Shown here in pieces: positions 5,789-9,010 of a DNA stretch of 9,010 bases. Each line of letters opens with the position of its first letter. The first letter of the stretch is position 1. The notes under the pieces are model-generated. The model did no database searches. It worked only from the letters and a program-made list of their open reading frames with translations, and was not told the DNA's origin. The position numbers were made by a program, and so were the translations under genes. Source of the DNA: Microbacteriaceae bacterium (lineage in GTDB: Bacteria; Actinomycetota; Actinomycetes; Actinomycetales; Microbacteriaceae); assembly GCA_947455385.1 (NCBI GenBank), contig CANGNR010000042.1, forward strand, positions 1 to 9,010, given 5' to 3'.

Positions 5789-8700
5789 ATGCCTGCTATG
5801 TCACCGTTTGAGCGCTTCAACACCGCTCCTGCGCGTACTGGCCTGTATGACCCAGCATTCGACAAGGATGCCTGTGGCCTCGCGATGGTCGCCACGCTTC
5901 GTGGCAACGCAGGGCACGACATCGTTGCAACCGCTCTAGACGCACTGCGCAACCTCGAGCACCGCGGCGCGGTTGGCTCAGACGCCGGCACCGGAGATGG
6001 CGCAGGTATTCTCACTCAGATTCCAGACGCATTCTTGCGCGCGGTTGCAGGGTTCGAGTTGCCAGCAAAAGACAAGTACGCCGCCGGCCTCGTTTTCATC
6101 GAGGATGACTCTGACGCGATCGCAAACTTCAAGGTTGCCTTCGAGAACCTAGCCACAGAAGAGAACCTTTGCGTTCTTGGATACCGCGTACCTCCAACCA
6201 ACCCCGATGTTCTGGGCAACCTCGCTCGCGCGGCCATGCCGGCGATCCTTCAGGTATTCGTAGACGCGCCAGACGGCATCCACGGAATCGAACTCGAGCG
6301 ACGACTGTTTCGCCTGCGCAAGCGCTCGGAACACTCGCTTGGTGCCTACCACCCTTCTCTTTCTTCGCGCACCATCGTCTACAAGGGCATGGTCACGACT
6401 CTGCAGCTCGAGCCGTTTTATGCCGACCTCAGCGACGAGCGATTCGCCTCGACCTTGGCACTCGTGCACTCGCGCTTCTCGACCAACACCTTTCCTTCTT
6501 GGCCGCTAGCGCACCCGTTCAGAATGATCGCCCACAACGGCGAGATCAACACCGTCAAGGGCAACCGCAACTGGATGGCCGCGCGCGAGTCGCAGCTGTC
6601 GAGCCAGACCCTCGGTGACCTAAAACAGCTGAGCCCAATTGTTACCCATGGCGGAAGCGACTCTGCCTCGTTCGACGAGGTCGTCGAGTTGCTCTACCTC
6701 GGCGGTCGCAGCCTGCCGCACGCGATGATGATGATGATTCCAGAGGCCTGGGAGAAGCAGACCGACATCGACGCTGCCCGCAAGTCGTTCTATGAGTACC
6801 ACTCGCTACTCATGGAGCCGTGGGATGGTCCGGCGGCCGTTATCTTCACCGACGGCTCTCTGGTTGGCGCAACCCTCGACCGCAACGGCCTTCGCCCCGG
6901 TCGCTACGTCATCACGGATGACGGCCTTGTTGTGCTCGCATCCGAAATCGGTGTCGCAAACATCGACCCAGCCAAGGTGGTTCGCAAGGGTCGCCTGCAG
7001 CCTGGCCGCATGTTCTTGGCCGACACCGTCAACGGTCGCCTGATCGACGACGACGAAATCAAGGCAGAGATTGCCTCGCTCGAACCTTGGGGCGAGTGGC
7101 TCGAGGGCAACCGCATCAACCTCACCGACCTGCCGCCTCGCGAGCACATCGCGCACACCGCATCCTCGGTTAATAGACGCCAGCGCACTTTCGGCTACAC
7201 CGAAGAAGAACTTCGCATCCTGGTTGCCCCGATCGCAAAGGCCGGCGCCGAGCCGCTTGGCGCGATGGGTAGCGACACTCCGATCGCGGCGATCTCTGAC
7301 CGTCCGCGCCTGATGTTCGACTACTTCGTGCAGCAATTCGCTCAGGTCACCAACCCGCCGCTCGACTCGATTCGCGAAGAGGTCGTCACCTCACTCTCGA
7401 CCAGCATCGGCCCAGAGCAGAACCTGCTCGACGCAACCCCCGAGCACGCTCGACAGGTGGTTCTGAACTTTCCTGTGCTCAGCAACGACGACCTGGCCAA
7501 AATCGCGCACATCGACGAGCTCGACGGTGCTGGCAAGGCTTTCGTGGTTCGTGGTCTTTATCGCGTGGATGGGGGAGCAGACGCTCTCGCCGCGCGCATC
7601 CGCGAGATCTTCGAAGAGGTCTCGGCAGCGGTGGTCGACGGCGCAACCTTCTTGGTGCTCAGCGACCGTGACTCGAACCGCGAGCTTGCCCCGATTCCTA
7701 CGCTGCTACTGACCTCGGCAGTGCACCACCACCTGATTCGCACCGGCAACCGCACCAAGGTTGGCCTGGTCGTCGAGGCCGGAGACGTTCGCGAGGTGCA
7801 CCACGTTGCCGCGCTGATCGGCTACGGCGCCGCGGCTATCAACCCATACCTGGCCCTCGAGTCGGCAGAGCAGATGGTCAAGTCTGGCCAGATAGTCGGC
7901 GTGACCATCGAGCAGGCGTCGAAGAACCTGATTAAGGGTCTCGGCAAGGGTGTACTCAAGATCATGTCGAAGATGGGCATCTCGACTGTCGCCTCGTATG
8001 CGGGCGCTCAGGTGTTCGAGGCCATCGGCCTGAACCAGGAGTTCGTCGACACTTACTTCACCGGCACCACCAGCCAGCTCGGCGGAATCGGCCTCGATGT
8101 CATTCACCAAGAGAACGCCGCCCGCCACGCGAGCGCATACCCGCTTGACCAGGCCGCAAACGTGCACGAAGCCCTCGAGACCGGTGGTGAGTACCAGTGG
8201 CGCCGCCAGGGTCCTCCTCACCTGTTCAACCCAGAGACCGTCTTCAAGCTGCAGCACTCGACCCGCACCAAGCAGTTCGACATCTTCCGCTCGTACACCA
8301 AGTCGATCGACGACCAGTCAGAGAACCTGATGACCTTGCGCGGTCTCTTCACACTGCGCGAGGGCATCCGCCCTGCTGTCCCGCTGAGCGAGGTTGAACC
8401 AATCAGCGCGATCGTCAAGCGCTTCTCAACTGGTGCGATGTCTTACGGTTCGATTTCGCCGGAGGCCCACGAGACCTTGGCAATCGCGATGAACCGCCTC
8501 GGCGGCAAGTCGAACACTGGCGAGGGCGGCGAAGACGTCGAGCGTCTGCTCGACCCAACTCGTCGCAGCGCGATCAAGCAGGTCGCATCGGGTCGCTTCG
8601 GTGTGACCTCGATGTACCTCAGCAACGCAGACGACATCCAGATCAAGATGGCGCAGGGCGCCAAGCCAGGCGAGGGTGGCCAGCTGCCACCGACCAAGGT

Positions 8701-9010
8701 GTACCCGTGGATCGCGCGCACTCGTCACGCAACCGCTGGCGTCGGCCTGATTTCGCCGCCGCCGCACCACGACATCTATTCGATCGAAGACCTCAAGCAG
8801 CTGATCTTTGACCTCAAGCGAGCCAACCGCGCCGCTCGAGTGCACGTCAAGCTCGTTTCGCAGGTTGGCATCGGCACCGTCGCCGCCGGAGTGGCTAAGG
8901 CAAAGGCAGACGTCATCCTGGTTTCTGGCCACGATGGCGGAACCGGCGCCAGCCCGCTGAACTCGCTCAAGCACGCGGGAACCCCATGGGAGCTTGGCCT
9001 CGCCGAGACC
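5789..9010 (+). CDS. gltB: Glutamate synthase large (alpha) subunit, N-terminal 1074 residues (3' truncated by window edge)
   Basis: GltB makes two glutamates from glutamine and 2-oxoglutarate, with electrons supplied by GltD (NADPH) or ferredoxin, in cytoplasmic ammonia assimilation. The visible 1074 residues are roughly 70% of a usual ~1500. Domain order: a 28-residue propeptide; the N-terminal nucleophile Cys29 in KDACGLAMVA, expected to become residue 1 after processing; a class II glutaminase domain with RFSTNTFPSWP at 229-239, HNGEIN at 249-254 and a later DRNGLRPGRY; a central domain; then the FMN-binding synthase domain from about residue 885 (SYGSISPEAHETL, LGGKSNTGEGGED, KPGEGGQLPPTK near 960, SGHDGGTGASPL near 1045). 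The 3Fe-4S cysteines lie beyond the right edge. Start 5789 is supported by GGAG six bases upstream. gltD would be expected just downstream, outside the window. No frameshift is seen. Confidence 0.97.
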   Translation, partial: MPAMSPFERFNTAPARTGLYDPAFDKDACGLAMVATLRGNAGHDIVATALDALRNLEHRGAVGSDAGTGDGAGILTQIPDAFLRAVAGFELPAKDKYAAGLVFIEDDSDAIANFKVAFENLATEENLCVLGYRVPPTNPDVLGNLARAAMPAILQVFVDAPDGIHGIELERRLFRLRKRSEHSLGAYHPSLSSRTIVYKGMVTTLQLEPFYADLSDERFASTLALVHSRFSTNTFPSWPLAHPFRMIAHNGEINTVKGNRNWMAARESQLSSQTLGDLKQLSPIVTHGGSDSASFDEVVELLYLGGRSLPHAMMMMIPEAWEKQTDIDAARKSFYEYHSLLMEPWDGPAAVIFTDGSLVGATLDRNGLRPGRYVITDDGLVVLASEIGVANIDPAKVVRKGRLQPGRMFLADTVNGRLIDDDEIKAEIASLEPWGEWLEGNRINLTDLPPREHIAHTASSVNRRQRTFGYTEEELRILVAPIAKAGAEPLGAMGSDTPIAAISDRPRLMFDYFVQQFAQVTNPPLDSIREEVVTSLSTSIGPEQNLLDATPEHARQVVLNFPVLSNDDLAKIAHIDELDGAGKAFVVRGLYRVDGGADALAARIREIFEEVSAAVVDGATFLVLSDRDSNRELAPIPTLLLTSAVHHHLIRTGNRTKVGLVVEAGDVREVHHVAALIGYGAAAINPYLALESAEQMVKSGQIVGVTIEQASKNLIKGLGKGVLKIMSKMGISTVASYAGAQVFEAIGLNQEFVDTYFTGTTSQLGGIGLDVIHQENAARHASAYPLDQAANVHEALETGGEYQWRRQGPPHLFNPETVFKLQHSTRTKQFDIFRSYTKSIDDQSENLMTLRGLFTLREGIRPAVPLSEVEPISAIVKRFSTGAMSYGSISPEAHETLAIAMNRLGGKSNTGEGGEDVERLLDPTRRSAIKQVASGRFGVTSMYLSNADDIQIKMAQGAKPGEGGQLPPTKVYPWIARTRHATAGVGLISPPPHHDIYSIEDLKQLIFDLKRANRAARVHVKLVSQVGIGTVAAGVAKAKADVILVSGHDGGTGASPLNSLKHAGTPWELGLAET

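Noticed and set aside
6169..6618. A 149-codon plus-strand open frame in another frame within gltB
   Set aside because: It is Arg/Ala/Ser-rich with no motif, and it overlaps the conserved glutaminase domain in the true frame.
6724..6738. Run of four ATG codons in gltB as a possible repeat-slippage site
   Set aside because: Consecutive Met residues before Ile-Pro-Glu-Ala-Trp are a normal feature of this GltB segment, and the frame is intact on both sides.
7706..8974. Two minus-strand open frames of about 180 codons (7706-8257 and 8426-8974) opposite gltB
   Set aside because: Both are shadows of the gltB codon pattern. The plus-strand frame is continuous and matches glutamate synthase throughout.

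Overview
This window is an ordinary actinobacterial biosynthetic region. It looks like a member of the Microbacteriaceae or a close relative, with fairly high GC (near 60% by eye). The evidence is the gene order trpE, a four-helix 'Trp-operon-associated' membrane protein, a tiny two-helix HGxxPAAW-type protein, trpC, trpB, trpA, lgt, gltB. The two small membrane proteins inside the trp operon are actinobacterial hallmarks, and the trpA-lgt-gltB continuation is, from memory, typical of Microbacteriaceae. All real genes are on the + strand.

Layout: 1-1053 is the 3' part of trpE, which enters from the left edge. 1065-1637 is the Trp-associated membrane protein. 1682-1903 is the small HGxxPAAW-like protein. 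1903-2676 is trpC, starting at a GTG that shares one base with the preceding stop. 2687-3919 is trpB. 3912-4709 is trpA, overlapping trpB by 8 bases behind a strong ribosome binding site. 4725-5669 is lgt. A 119-base gap then carries a possible terminator, and 5789-9010 is the first 1074 codons of gltB, which runs off the right edge.

How the genes work together: TrpE starts tryptophan synthesis from chorismate, TrpC makes indole-3-glycerol phosphate, and TrpA/TrpB convert it to tryptophan. No trpD, trpG or trpF is present. In actinobacteria the TrpF step is usually done by the HisA-like enzyme PriA, encoded elsewhere. Lgt (lipoprotein diacylglyceryl transferase) is unrelated to tryptophan but sits only 15 bases behind trpA and is probably co-transcribed. 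GltB is the large subunit of glutamate synthase and links nitrogen assimilation (the glutamine and glutamate pools) to this locus.

Regulation seen in the sequence: the same 10-mer, TAGAATTTTC, lies upstream of the small membrane protein and immediately upstream of trpB. Both copies look like -10 promoter elements inside the operon. The trpB copy is placed so that transcription would begin at or next to the ATG, predicting a leaderless trpB message. I found no mobile element, CRISPR array, RNA gene or new defence or biosynthetic system. The points most worth a second look are the internal promoters and the two uncharacterised membrane proteins.
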